From DASSQJ01 sp963730165 (lineage in GTDB: Bacteria > Actinomycetota > Actinomycetes > Actinomycetales > Dermatophilaceae): a stretch of DNA of 64,000 nucleotides. The notes below the pieces were generated by a model. It worked only from the letters and a program-made list of their open reading frames with translations. It was not told the origin of the DNA and did not search any database. Each line of letters begins with the position of its first letter. The first letter of the stretch is position 1. Positions 1 to 17,178 of the stretch are shown piece after piece. A program made the position numbers and the translations under genes. Location of the stretch: positions 1-64,000 of the forward strand of contig CAVSQS010000006.1 in NCBI GenBank assembly GCA_963730165.1, read 5' to 3'.

Positions 1-177
1 CGGAGCGAGCGACGTACGGTCTCCCGTACCACGTCCGTGGGGATCGTCGGCTCCTGGTGGAACCGGGGCCTGGCACTTCGCCGACGAGCCGCCCCGCCAC
101 CAGGGCGGTTCGTGACCTCGTCGCGGTGGGCGCGCTCGACCCTCTCGGGCCGCTCACGCACGCCAAGCAACCTGAAC

Positions 178-207
178 AGTGTGCCAGAGGCGGACACCCT
201 CGACCAA
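178..207 (-). promoter_or_regulatory. Candidate promoter firing out of the left edge (S10 operon?)
   Basis: On the minus strand a TTGGTC hexamer (202-207) is separated by 18 bases from CACACT (178-183), which follows TGG. This fits an actinobacterial vegetative promoter with a relaxed -10. Its direction and its place after the tuf terminator suggest it drives the operon beyond the window, probably rpsJ. This is pattern matching only. Confidence 0.35.
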
Positions 208-352
208 ATCGGGCGGTCTCACCCCACGCATGATCGGGCAGCGGTCCCCGCGCGCCGCCTCCCACGGCGCGGTGGTGGTCGCGATCGCGGCCCCGCCTGC
301 GCCGTGGCGGGCGTCTCGCCGACACCTCGTCCGGCCCCGGACCCGGACGTGC

Positions 353-390
353 GAGAGGGCCCGCACACCGCGCGGTGTGCGGGCCCTCTC
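353..390 (-). terminator. tuf terminator, perfect 38-base palindrome
   Basis: The 38 bases are a perfect palindrome (19-base arms, effectively looped at the central CGCG) rich in GC, lying 28 bases after the tuf stop codon. There is no U-tract, as is common for actinobacterial hairpin terminators. Being symmetrical, it could work in both directions. Confidence 0.75.
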
Positions 391-417
391 GGGATGCCGG
401 TGGCCACCGGCCTGAGG

Positions 418-1614
418 TCACTTGGTGATCTTGGTGACCCGGCCGGCGCCGACGGTACGGCCGCCCTCGCGGATGGCGAAGCGCAGGCCCTCCTCCATGG
501 CGATCGGCTGGATGAGCTCGACGCGCATCTCGGTGTTGTCGCCGGGCATGACCATCTCGGTGCCCTCGGGCAGGTGCACGACACCGGTGACGTCCGTGGT
601 CCGGAAGTAGAACTGCGGACGGTAGTTGTCGTAGAACGGCGTGTGCCGGCCACCCTCGTCCTTGGAGAGGATGTAGACGTTCGCCTCGAACTCGGTGTGC
701 GGGGTGATCGAGCCGGGCTTGACGACGACCTGGCCGCGCTCGACGTCCTCACGCTTGACACCGCGAAGGAGCAGACCGACGTTCTCGCCCGCGCGACCCT
801 CGTCGAGGAGCTTGCGGAACATCTCGATGCCGGTGACGGTGGTCTTGGTGGGCGGACCCTCGTGGATGCCGACGATCTCGACCTCCTCGTTGACCTTGAG
901 GATGCCGCGCTCGATGCGGCCGGTGACCACGGTGCCACGACCGGTGATCGTGAAGACGTCCTCGACGGGCATGAGGAACGGCTTGTCGGTGTCGCGCTCC
1001 GGCTCCGGGATGTAGGTGTCGACGGCGTCCATGAGCTCGAGGACGGTCTGGGCCCACTCCTCGTCACCCTCGAGCGCCTTGAGCGCCGAGACCTTGACGA
1101 CCGGCAGGTCGTCGCCCGGGAACTCGTACTCGGAGAGCAGCTCGCGGACCTCCATCTCGACGAGCTCGAGGATCTCCTCGTCGTCGACCATGTCGGCCTT
1201 GTTGAGCGCCACGACGATGTAGGGGACACCGACCTGGCGGGCCAGGAGGACGTGCTCCTTCGTCTGCGGCATCGGGCCGTCGGTGGCGGCGACCACGAGG
1301 ATCGCGCCGTCCATCTGGGCGGCACCCGTGATCATGTTCTTCACGTAGTCCGCGTGGCCCGGGCAGTCGACGTGCGCGTAGTGACGACCCTCGGTCTGGT
1401 ACTCGATGTGCGCGATGGAGATGGTGATGCCGCGCTGCTTCTCCTCGGGCGCCTTGTCGATGTCGTCGAACGCGAACTGCGGGTTCAGGTCCGGGTACTT
1501 GTCGTGCAGGACCTTGGAGATCGCAGCCGTCAGCGTCGTCTTCCCGTGGTCGATGTGACCGATGGTGCCGATGTTGACGTGCGGCTTGGTCCGCTCGAAC
1601 TTTGCCTTCGCCAC
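418..1614 (-). CDS. tuf: Translation elongation factor Tu
   Basis: EF-Tu is the cytoplasmic GTPase that delivers aminoacyl-tRNA to the ribosomal A site. The 398-residue product is the usual length. The P-loop is GHIDHGKTT near residue 18, followed by DCPGHADY and NKADMVDD, the G3 and G4 motifs, and then the two beta-barrel domains (FRKLLDEGRAGENVGLLLRG onward). The start is GTG with a good AGGAGG Shine-Dalgarno about 7 bases upstream. It is the last gene of the str operon, 119 bases after fusA, and is followed by a strong hairpin. Identity is certain. Confidence 0.99.
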   Translation of the reverse strand: MAKAKFERTKPHVNIGTIGHIDHGKTTLTAAISKVLHDKYPDLNPQFAFDDIDKAPEEKQRGITISIAHIEYQTEGRHYAHVDCPGHADYVKNMITGAAQMDGAILVVAATDGPMPQTKEHVLLARQVGVPYIVVALNKADMVDDEEILELVEMEVRELLSEYEFPGDDLPVVKVSALKALEGDEEWAQTVLELMDAVDTYIPEPERDTDKPFLMPVEDVFTITGRGTVVTGRIERGILKVNEEVEIVGIHEGPPTKTTVTGIEMFRKLLDEGRAGENVGLLLRGVKREDVERGQVVVKPGSITPHTEFEANVYILSKDEGGRHTPFYDNYRPQFYFRTTDVTGVVHLPEGTEMVMPGDNTEMRVELIQPIAMEEGLRFAIREGGRTVGAGRVTKITK

Positions 1615-1733
1615 TTGATGTCCTCCTCAGGACTCTTCTCTGGGTAACGCCGAAACGACCGGGCAGGACGTGGCGTCGTCTGGGGGGTTGGGTTGGATGC
1701 TTCTCTGCTCGAGACCAGCGACCAGTCTAGCGG

Positions 1734-3848
<2,115 letters not shown>

Positions 3849-3960
3849 GTTCAGTGCTCTCGTCTCGAATGCGGTGGGTGTGCGGTTCGGTGCGCGGCCT
3901 CGGCCACCGGTGTCCCCGGCGGCCGGCCACGGTCGGTGGCCGGCCTCCGGGGGAGGTGGG

Positions 3961-4431
3961 TCACCAGCGGTAGTGGGCGAAGGCCTTGTTCGACTCGGCC
4001 ATCTTGTGGGTGTCCTCGCGGCGCTTCACCGCGGCGCCGAGGCCGTTCGAGGCGTCGAGGATCTCGTTCATCAGACGCTCGGTCATCGTCTTCTCGCGAC
4101 GCTGGCGCGAGTACCCGACCAGCCACCGCAGCGACAGCGTCGTGGCGCGGTTGGGCTTGACCTCGACCGGCACCTGGTAGGTCGCACCGCCGACGCGGCG
4201 GGACTTGACCTCGAGGGTCGGCTTGATGTTGTCGAGCGCGCGCTTGAGCGTCTGCACCGGGTCGGTGCCGGTCTTCTCGCGGCAGCCCTCGAGCGCGCCG
4301 TAGACGATGCGCTCGGCGGTGGACTTCTTGCCGTCGAGGAGGACCTTGTTGACGAGCGCGGTCACCAGGGGGGACTGGTAGACCGGGTCGACGACGAGCG
4401 GCCGCTTCGGGGCGGGACCCTTGCGAGGCAT
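3961..4431 (-). CDS. rpsG: 30S ribosomal protein S7
   Basis: S7 nucleates assembly of the head of the 30S subunit and contacts mRNA and tRNA at the E site. The product has 156 residues, starts MPRKGPAPKRP and ends FAHYRW, as is typical of actinobacterial S7. The start ATG overlaps the rpsL stop by one base (TGATG), so the two are translationally coupled. The open frame extends upstream inside rpsL, but the ATG used here is the family start. It belongs to the rpsL-rpsG-fusA-tuf operon. Confidence 0.98.
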   Translation of the reverse strand: MPRKGPAPKRPLVVDPVYQSPLVTALVNKVLLDGKKSTAERIVYGALEGCREKTGTDPVQTLKRALDNIKPTLEVKSRRVGGATYQVPVEVKPNRATTLSLRWLVGYSRQRREKTMTERLMNEILDASNGLGAAVKRREDTHKMAESNKAFAHYRW

Positions 4432-4805
4432 CAGCCCTTCACCTTCTTCGCGCCGTAGCGGCTCCGTGCCTGCTTGCGGTCGCGGACGCCCTGGGTGTCG
4501 AGGGCTCCGCGGATGATCTTGTAGCGCACGCCGGGCAGGTCCTTCACCCGACCGCCGCGCACGAGCACCATCGAGTGCTCCTGGAGGTTGTGGCCGACGC
4601 CCGGGATGTAGGCGGTGACCTCGATGCCGCTCGTCAGGCGCACACGGGCGACCTTGCGGAGGGCGGAGTTCGGCTTCTTCGGGGTGGTGGTGTACACACG
4701 CGTGCACACCCCACGGCGCTGCGGCGAGCCCTTGAGGGCAGGGGTCTTGGCCTTCGCGGCCTTGTCCTGCCGGCCCTTGCGCACCAGCTGGTTGATGGTA
4801 GGCAA
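4431..4805 (-). CDS. rpsL: 30S ribosomal protein S12
   Basis: S12 sits at the decoding centre and influences accuracy. The 124-residue product begins at a TTG codon (encoding the family start ahead of PTINQLVRKG), with GAAGG seven bases upstream. The apparent longer frame upstream does not resemble S12. The two loops where streptomycin-resistance changes usually occur have the wild-type lysines (TPKKPNSALRK and RVKDLPG), so a susceptible allele is predicted. It is the first gene of the str operon. Confidence 0.98.
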   Translation of the reverse strand: MPTINQLVRKGRQDKAAKAKTPALKGSPQRRGVCTRVYTTTPKKPNSALRKVARVRLTSGIEVTAYIPGVGHNLQEHSMVLVRGGRVKDLPGVRYKIIRGALDTQGVRDRKQARSRYGAKKVKG

Positions 4806-4830
4806 CCTGGATCCTTCGTCTCTCTGGTCA

Positions 4831-4854
4831 AGCCCCGGCATCGGCGCCGGGGCT
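4831..4854 (-). promoter_or_regulatory. Stem-loop in the rpsL 5' leader
   Basis: Nine-base arms (AGCCCCGGC / GCCGGGGCT) with a six-base loop end 25 bases before the rpsL TTG start. The hairpin would sit just upstream of the Shine-Dalgarno in the leader RNA. It could be a ribosomal-protein feedback site or a simple leader structure; no family match was recognised. Confidence 0.35.
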
Positions 4855-5049
4855 CCTTGGCATGGCCGGGGCTCGACCCCCGGGTTCGGGTGTGTCGCAC
4901 CGGCTGCTCTTCCCTGCACTCCCCATGCGCCAGCCCCGGTGATCGTGGGGGTGGTGGGGCGCCCGGCAAGAGGTGGGCGAGGCCGCGCTCAGCACCTCGC
5001 GGCGCTGCGTGCGGCTCCAGGGTCTGGACCTAGCCAGACACGATGACCA

Positions 5050-5079
5050 AGAATACCGGCCCGCGCACAGGGCCTCCAA
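5050..5079 (-). promoter_or_regulatory. Candidate promoter of the str operon
   Basis: On the minus strand TTGGAG (5074-5079) and TATTCT (5050-5055) are 18 bases apart, a good match to a housekeeping actinobacterial promoter. It lies about 245 bases upstream of rpsL with no gene between. This implies a long untranslated leader. Confidence 0.5.
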
Positions 5080-5181
5080 ATCGGTTGCCGTGGGCGGTGA
5101 TCTTCCCGTCGGCAGGTCAACAGCCCGCAGCCGCCGGCTGTTCCCGGATCGTGTCCACCCCGCCGGGCGGACCTTCGCCCG

Positions 5182-5712
5182 TCACTCGAGCCGGTCGAAG
5201 GCCGGCGCGTAGCGGAAGGGGCCGGCGAGCTCGGCACGCCAGGCCCGCAGCCGGCGCACCTGGAAGTAGCGGGCCGGCCAGGGCCCCGGCGAGACGATGC
5301 CGTGGTCGGCGGCGGTCTCGAAGCCGAAGGCGCCGTAGTATCCGGGGTCGCCGAGGAGGACGACCGCCGGCTCCCCGCGCTGCTCCGCGGTGGCGAGCAC
5401 CGCCGCGACGAGGGCCGAGCCGATCCCCTGGCCCTGGAGGTCAGGGCGCACCGCGATCGGCCCGAGGCCGACCGATCCGCGCTCCCCCATCCTCGCGCGG
5501 CTGCACGTCACCTGGCCGACCACCGCGCCCTCGAGCTCGGCGACGAGCGTCAGCTCCGGCAGGAGGTCGCCGTCGGCGCGCAGTCCGTCGAGCAGCACCG
5601 CCTCCGCCGCGTGAGGGGCACCGTCGGGGACGGAAAAGGCGGCGTCGACGAGCTCACGGACGGCGAGGGTGTCGTCCGGTCGCTCTTGGCGGATGACGAG
5701 ATCGGGGCGCAC
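5182..5712 (-). CDS. GNAT family N-acetyltransferase
   Basis: A 176-residue acetyl-CoA-dependent N-acetyltransferase of the YhbS-like type. The acetyl-CoA pyrophosphate-binding motif is visible as VRPDLQGQGIGSALV around residue 95. It is followed by the typical region with GYYGAFGFE, which shapes the substrate pocket. The acceptor cannot be told from sequence. The start is GTG, with GGAGGATGGAGG immediately upstream. It lies 78 bases after the spermidine-synthase-like gene and may be co-transcribed with it. The pair sits between rpoC and the str operon, where actinobacterial genomes often carry variable genes. Confidence 0.85.
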   Translation of the reverse strand: MRPDLVIRQERPDDTLAVRELVDAAFSVPDGAPHAAEAVLLDGLRADGDLLPELTLVAELEGAVVGQVTCSRARMGERGSVGLGPIAVRPDLQGQGIGSALVAAVLATAEQRGEPAVVLLGDPGYYGAFGFETAADHGIVSPGPWPARYFQVRRLRAWRAELAGPFRYAPAFDRLE

Positions 5713-5790
5713 CCCTCCATCCTCCCCGATGGGGGCCGCACCCGACGACAGCGGGTGGCCCCGCGGGCGACCGGGCCACGGGCGGCGGGG

Positions 5791-6504
5791 TCAGGGCGCC
5801 TCCGCACGGACGAGGACGTAGAGCGCGTAGTCGAAGGTCCGCCCGTCGCGGGCGACCGGCACGACCTCCTCCTCGACGGTGTCGCCGAGGCCCGCGACGT
5901 CCTCGAGGGCCGCGAGGAGGGCGGGCGCGAGGTGGGAGGACCAGACGGCGAGCACGCCGCCGGGGGCCAGCGCCCCACGCGCCCGAGCCAGCGCAGGCGC
6001 CCGGTAGAGACCCGCGTTGGCGGCGTGGACGAGGAATCCGGGGCCGTTGTCGACGTCGAGGAGGGCGACGTCCCAGGGTCCGCTCGGTCCGGCGCGAGCG
6101 GCCAGGACGTCGGCGACGTCGGCCACGTGCAGCCGGCAGCGTTCCCCCTCCACCCCGGCGAGCGCCGGCACGAGCCCCTGCCGGGCCCAGCGGACGAGGG
6201 GGGCCGCGAGCTCGACGACGTCGAGCCGCTGCACGGCCGGGTCGGCGAGCACCCGACGGGCCGTGAACCCCAGGCCGAGCCCCCCGACGAGCACCCGCGC
6301 GGGGGCGTCGTGACGGCGCAGCGCCGTGGCGGCGAGCAGCTCCTCGGTGGCCGTGTGGACCGAGTCCATCGCGAAGGCACCGTCGACGACGAGCTCGAGG
6401 ACCGAGCCGCGTCGGCGCAGTGCCACCTCCCCGTGCGCGGTGGGCTCGCGAGCGAGCGTCTCGACCCCCTCCACGCCGTGGGAGCCCCGGCTCGTTACCG
6501 TCAC
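5791..6504 (-). CDS. Spermidine synthase-like (aminopropyltransferase-fold) protein
   Basis: A 237-residue protein with the class I methyltransferase/aminopropyltransferase fold. The nucleotide-binding turn reads VLVGGLGLGFT near residue 70. The second motif LLDVDNGPGFLVH is typical of the actinobacterial spermidine-synthase-like group, which often lacks the full catalytic set of true SpeE. Real polyamine synthesis is therefore unproven. The GTG start overlaps the stop of the upstream membrane-protein gene by four bases (GTGA), so the two are coupled. The open frame extends further upstream but only inside that neighbour. Confidence 0.75.
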   Translation of the reverse strand: MTVTSRGSHGVEGVETLAREPTAHGEVALRRRGSVLELVVDGAFAMDSVHTATEELLAATALRRHDAPARVLVGGLGLGFTARRVLADPAVQRLDVVELAAPLVRWARQGLVPALAGVEGERCRLHVADVADVLAARAGPSGPWDVALLDVDNGPGFLVHAANAGLYRAPALARARGALAPGGVLAVWSSHLAPALLAALEDVAGLGDTVEEEVVPVARDGRTFDYALYVLVRAEAP

Positions 6505-6872
6505 GCCGACGGCACGAGGGTGCGGTGCCGCACGGGCGCCGGCGTCCGGAGGTCCGCGACCGCTGCGACGAGCAGCGCGGCCGTGGCGGGCAGGAAGAAC
6601 ACCCCGATGGAGAGCAGGGCCACGAGCGTCAGCACGGCGTGGCCGCCGGAGAGAATGACGCGCACGCGCCGCGTGGGGGCGAGCCAGGCACCGGCCGCGA
6701 GCACGACGAAGATCGCGAGCGGGACGAGCACGCCCCGGCCGTTGACCTCGACGAGCGTGGCGCCGGGTACGCCGGAGCCGTCGTCGGCGTCGTACAGGGG
6801 CACCGTGAGGCACACGACGACGGCGGCGACGCTGAGCATCGCCCCCAGACCGGAGAGCCACCGGTGCCACAT
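6501..6872 (-). CDS. Small integral membrane protein, unknown function
   Basis: The product (123 residues from the chosen ATG) has three or four hydrophobic segments: one from about residue 7 to 27, one around GVLVPLAIFVVLAAGAWLA, and a long stretch around LTLVALLSIGVFFLPATAALL that could span twice. No family is recognised. An alternative GTG start at 6935 would add 21 residues of polar, non-membrane sequence; the ATG directly before WHRWLSGLG is preferred because the first membrane span follows at once. It overlaps the next gene by four bases. Confidence 0.6.
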   Translation of the reverse strand: MWHRWLSGLGAMLSVAAVVVCLTVPLYDADDGSGVPGATLVEVNGRGVLVPLAIFVVLAAGAWLAPTRRVRVILSGGHAVLTLVALLSIGVFFLPATAALLVAAVADLRTPAPVRHRTLVPSA

Positions 6873-6947
6873 CACCGACCCAGCATCCCGCGGTGCCGGC
6901 CGGGAGTCCACACCGCCCCCCTCAGGCGGGCGCACCCGCTGCCCGGT

Positions 6948-6979
6948 CCTGACGGCGCGAGGCGAGGATCGCCGTCAGG
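6948..6979. other. Unassigned stem-loop between rpoC and a small membrane protein
   Basis: Ten-base arms (CCTGACGGCG / CGCCGTCAGG) enclose a 12-base loop in the non-coding stretch 6936-7115. It lies just upstream of the small membrane-protein gene and well past the rpoC terminator. It could be a leader structure of that gene. Confidence 0.3.
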
Positions 6980-7115
6980 ATCGGGACGAACCGGATCGGG
7001 ACCAGCCAGACCGGAAAACCCTCCCGGCCCACGTCCTGGAGGCCGTCCGAAGACGTCCATCGTCCCACCCCGCCGGGCGGACCGACAGGACGCCGGTCAC
7101 ACCTCCCGAGACGTG

Positions 7116-7160
7116 CGAGGGCGGGCGCCGGGTGGTCTCCCACCACGGCGCCCGCCCTCG
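7116..7160 (-). terminator. rpoC terminator
   Basis: A strong GC-rich hairpin: 14-base perfect arms beginning CGAGGGCGGGCGCC, with a further inner GTGGT/ACCAC pairing, located 19 bases past the rpoC stop. It ends the rpoBC transcription unit. Confidence 0.75.
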
Positions 7161-7178
7161 CGGAACCGGGCCTGCCGG

Positions 7179-11066
<3,888 letters not shown>

Positions 11067-11164
11067 GTGGTTCCTTCTCTCGTTTCTCAAATCGTCGGTC
11101 GTGACAGGGGTGAGTCGGGCGGGCACCCGGCCCGGGCGCGCGAGGCGCCGGGCCGGGTCACCTG

Positions 11165-14653
<3,489 letters not shown>

Positions 14654-14816
14654 GGAGGGTTCCTTCCACGGGCCTGTTCAGACTTCTGGGTCGGGCCGCT
14701 CCCGACAGCCATCTCCGACGTGTCCGACGCGTGCGGTCCGCCCGGGACAACCGGGGGCATGACGACGCGACGGCTCAGCGACGAGCGAGGGAAGGTAGGG
14801 GGCAGCGCAAAGGAAT

Positions 14817-14846
14817 ACCATACCCGAGAATGGCAGGGCCGTCCAA
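14817..14846 (-). promoter_or_regulatory. Candidate promoter of rpoBC
   Basis: On the minus strand TTGGAC (14841-14846) and TATGGT (14817-14822) are separated by 18 bases, one of the best promoter matches in the window. It gives a leader of about 155-160 bases before the rpoB TTG start. Confidence 0.6.
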
Positions 14847-15008
14847 CCGGGTCGAGCCCCCCGGCTCCCGGTCGCGGCCTCCCGCTGCGCGGTCGACCCG
14901 AACAGGATGGCGGCCCCGGTGCGTGGCGTCAAGGAGATCGACCCGGACGGCGCGCCGGTCGGGGCTCGCCCGCGCCACGTCGGCCCAGGTCGACACCGTG
15001 GGACAACG

Positions 15009-15048
15009 GAACGGGCGGGTGCGGACCGTGGTCCGCACCCGCCCGTTC
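15009..15048 (-). terminator. rplL terminator
   Basis: Nineteen-base perfect arms beginning GAACGGGCGGGTGCGGACC, separated by only two bases, lie 35 bases after the rplL stop. This GC-rich hairpin without a U-tract would end the rplJL transcript or lower read-through into rpoBC. Confidence 0.75.
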
Positions 15049-15082
15049 GCGGCGGTGCGTCAGTGCCCCTCGGGGCACCGGC

Positions 15083-15478
15083 TCACTTGAGGGTGACGGT
15101 GGCGCCGGCGCCCTCGAGCTGCTCCTTGGCCTTCTCGGCCGCGGCCTTGTCGACCTTCTCGAGGACGGCCTTGGGGGCACCGTCGACGAGGTCCTTGGCC
15201 TCCTTGAGGCCGAGCGAGGTCAGCGCACGGACCTCCTTGATGACGGCGATCTTCTTGTCGCCGGCGGCCTCGAGGACGACGTCGAACTCGTCCTGCTCCT
15301 CCGCGGCGGCGGCGGCGTCGCCACCACCGGCGGCGGCCGGGGCGGCACCGGCGACCGCGACGGGCGCGGCGGCGGTGACGTTGAAGGTCTCCTCGAACTG
15401 CTTGACGAACTCGGAGAGCTCGATGAGGGTCATCTCCTTGAAGGCGTCAAGGAGCTCGTCGGTGCTGAGCTTGGCCAT
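15083..15478 (-). CDS. rplL: 50S ribosomal protein L7/L12
   Basis: L7/L12 forms the flexible stalk of the 50S subunit that recruits translation GTPases. The 131-residue protein has the N-terminal dimerisation helix (MAKLSTDELLDAFKEMTLIE), an alanine/proline-rich hinge near residues 36-55, and the conserved C-terminal domain with DKKIAVIKEVRALTSLGLKE. AAAGGA lies ten bases upstream of the ATG. It follows rplJ by 63 bases and is followed by a strong hairpin. Confidence 0.98.
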   Translation of the reverse strand: MAKLSTDELLDAFKEMTLIELSEFVKQFEETFNVTAAAPVAVAGAAPAAAGGGDAAAAAEEQDEFDVVLEAAGDKKIAVIKEVRALTSLGLKEAKDLVDGAPKAVLEKVDKAAAEKAKEQLEGAGATVTLK

Positions 15479-15541
15479 GTCTGGCGTCCTTTCTCTGCTG
15501 TTCTGCCGTGAGTGGCGGTTATCGGGGTCAGCCGACCGGGG

Positions 15542-16183
15542 TCAGCTGTCGTCGCCACCCTCGGCGACGTCGGTGGCCGGGGCGTCGGACGCCTCGGCAG
15601 GGGCCTCGGCCGCAGCCTCGGCGGGGGCCTCGTCCGCAGCCGGGGCGGCCGCGCCGGAGACCGGCCCGTCCGTCTCGACCTTGGCCCGCAGCGCGTCGAC
15701 CGCGCGAGCGGCCTGCGACAGCGGAGCGGCGAAGAGGTAGACGGCCTTGCTGAGCGAGGCGTTCATGGCGCCGGCCAGCCTGGCGAGGAGCACCTCGCGG
15801 GACTCGAGGTCCGCGAGCTTGGTGATGTCCTCGGCGGAGAGGGCCTTGCCCTCGAACACGCCGCCCTTGATCACCAGGTGGGGGTTGGCCTTGGCGAAGT
15901 CGCGCAGACCCTTGGCCGCCTCGACCGGGTCGCCCTCGACGAAGGCGATCGCGGACGGGCCGACGAGCTGACCGTCGAACGCGGTCACCCCGGCGTCCTT
16001 GGCGGCGAGCTGGGTCAGCGTGTTCTTGACCACGGCGTAGGTCGCGTTGCCACGCAGGCTGCCTCGCAGCTCGGTGATCTGCTTCACCGTGAGCCCGCGG
16101 TACTCCGTGAGGACGGCGGCGTTGGAGCTCTTGAACTTCTCCGAGAGCTCGGCGATCGCCGCAGCCTTGTCGGCACGTGACAT
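15542..16183 (-). CDS. rplJ: 50S ribosomal protein L10
   Basis: L10 anchors the L7/L12 dimers to the ribosome. The 213-residue product starts MSRADKAAAIAELSEKF; GGAAGGAGG six bases upstream fixes this ATG, although the frame is open further upstream. The C-terminus carries an alanine/glutamate/proline-rich tail, longer than in many bacteria but usual in actinobacteria. It is the first gene of rplJL and is preceded by a promoter and a leader hairpin. Confidence 0.98.
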   Translation of the reverse strand: MSRADKAAAIAELSEKFKSSNAAVLTEYRGLTVKQITELRGSLRGNATYAVVKNTLTQLAAKDAGVTAFDGQLVGPSAIAFVEGDPVEAAKGLRDFAKANPHLVIKGGVFEGKALSAEDITKLADLESREVLLARLAGAMNASLSKAVYLFAAPLSQAARAVDALRAKVETDGPVSGAAAPAADEAPAEAAAEAPAEASDAPATDVAEGGDDS

Positions 16184-16237
16184 TCGGGCCTCCTTCCGTC
16201 GGGTCGGACCGGCCGGTGAGGGCCCCGGAGACGGGAA

Positions 16238-16265
16238 CGAGCCCCGGCACAGGGCACGGGGCTCG
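16238..16265 (-). promoter_or_regulatory. Leader hairpin upstream of rplJ (candidate L10 leader)
   Basis: Eight-base arms CGAGCCCC / GGGGCTCG enclose a 12-base loop in the rplJ leader, 55 bases before the start codon. L10-L12 complexes bind leader RNA to control rplJL in many bacteria, so an autoregulatory role is likely. I did not match it to the full L10 leader model. Confidence 0.4.
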
Positions 16266-16392
16266 CAGGGAGGCGCGGAGCTGGGCTCCACGGATCCGTG
16301 GTCGTCGCGGCCTGCGCTGGTCGCCCGCTCTCGGCGGAACCTTCGGTCTCGTGCGGGTGCACGGGACAACCGGCGGTCTTCGGTCGGGGTCA

Positions 16393-16421
16393 AGGGTACG
16401 GGAGCGGGGCCCGGCGCCCAA
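16393..16421 (-). promoter_or_regulatory. Candidate promoter of rplJL
   Basis: TTGGGC (16416-16421) and TACCCT (16393-16398) lie 17 bases apart on the minus strand. This gives a leader of about 200 bases that includes the hairpin at 16238-16265. Confidence 0.5.
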
Positions 16422-16427
16422 ATCGGC

Positions 16428-16577
16428 TCAGGACGGTGGGGCGGTGGCGTCGGGGACGGCGGCCACGAACGCCTTGTGGTCGGCCTCGACCCGGTCGGCG
16501 AACCGGACGAGGGCCCCGGCGAGCCGGGCCGCCCCCCTGCGGTCCTGCCCGGCCGACGTCAGGCGACGCGTGCCCAT
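16428..16577 (-). CDS. Possible 49-residue protein
   Basis: A short frame begins at an ATG four bases after the HdeD-like gene's stop and reads MGTRRLTSAG, ending in a helix-prone stretch (RLAGALVRFADRVEADHK). It has no recognised family and no clear Shine-Dalgarno of its own. It ends just before the rplJ promoter. It may be a real small gene coupled to its neighbour or a chance frame. Confidence 0.3.
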   Translation of the reverse strand: MGTRRLTSAGQDRRGAARLAGALVRFADRVEADHKAFVAAVPDATAPPS

Positions 16578-16581
16578 CGGG

Positions 16582-17154
16582 TCACGAGGCCGCGGTGGCT
16601 TCCGCCTGGAGCTGCCCGGCCCCCTTGCGGACCGTGAGCCCGAGGGCGACGAAGACGATCCCCCAGATGATCGCCATGATGCCGACGACCCAGATGATCG
16701 AGACGACGCCCACGCCCGGGTTGGACACGAAGAGGATGCCGAGGACGACGTCGATGACCGCACCGAGGATCAGCAGCCACCGCGGGGCCTGGAGTGTCGA
16801 GGAGAAGGCACCGACGAGCTCGAAGATGCCGCGCACGATGAGCCAGATGCCGAGGATCCAGGTCAGTGCGACGGCGGTGACCCCGGGGCGGAAGAACGCG
16901 AAGAACGCCGCGACGATGCCGAGGACGGCCATGATGCCGAAGAGGACGCGCCGCCCGGCCGGGCCGGGTCGGAACGCGGCCGCGCCCATCGTGATGCCGT
17001 CGATGAGGGCCCAGATGCCCCAGAGGAACACGAGCGCGATGAGGGTGATCGCCGGCCAGACGAGCGCGACGATGCCGAGGATCACCGCGATGACGCCCTG
17101 GACGACCAAGGTCTTCCAGGACCAGGTGAGGAAGTCGGCGAGGTCGGTGGACAT
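16582..17154 (-). CDS. HdeD family (DUF308) membrane protein
   Basis: A 190-residue integral membrane protein with about six hydrophobic segments and the repeated family pattern (WSWKTLVVQGVIAVILGIVA; WPAITLIALVFLWGIWALIDG; GVVSIIWVVGIMAIIWGIVF). HdeD-like proteins are linked to acid resistance in enterobacteria, but the actinobacterial members are uncharacterised. TGGAGG lies four bases before the ATG. It sits 24 bases downstream of the AI-2E family gene, probably in one unit. Confidence 0.85.
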   Translation of the reverse strand: MSTDLADFLTWSWKTLVVQGVIAVILGIVALVWPAITLIALVFLWGIWALIDGITMGAAAFRPGPAGRRVLFGIMAVLGIVAAFFAFFRPGVTAVALTWILGIWLIVRGIFELVGAFSSTLQAPRWLLILGAVIDVVLGILFVSNPGVGVVSIIWVVGIMAIIWGIVFVALGLTVRKGAGQLQAEATAAS

Positions 17155-17178
17155 GGTGCCTCCAGGACGTGGTGGTGG

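Larger units (their letters stand above)
1..417. other. Left-edge intergenic region downstream of tuf
   Basis: No convincing gene is seen on either strand. Reading frames that cross it are continuations of frames opposite tuf or have no recognisable composition. It holds the tuf terminator hairpin near its right end and a plausible leftward promoter near position 190. In actinobacteria the S10 ribosomal protein operon (rpsJ onward) usually follows tuf on the same strand. This stretch is therefore probably the tuf/S10 spacer, with rpsJ lying just outside the window; that is inferred from gene order alone. Confidence 0.5.
4806..5181. other. Intergenic region upstream of rpsL
   Basis: This 376-base region separates the str operon from the acetyltransferase gene, both transcribed leftward. 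It contains a promoter-like pair around 5050-5079, giving an rpsL leader of more than 200 bases, and a stem-loop close to the rpsL start. No reading frame with protein-like composition was found. The rest shows no recognisable feature. Confidence 0.5.
14654..15082. other. Intergenic region between rplL and rpoB
   Basis: This 429-base spacer separates the rplJ-rplL unit from rpoBC, both leftward. It contains the rplL terminator hairpin at its right end and a strong promoter candidate for rpoBC in the middle. No protein-like reading frame was found. The presence of both elements indicates that rpoBC is at least partly transcribed on its own. Confidence 0.6.

Noticed and set aside
4806..4919. 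Longer N-terminus for ribosomal protein S12
   Set aside because: The extra residues are unlike any S12, and a TTG with a well-placed Shine-Dalgarno gives the family start.
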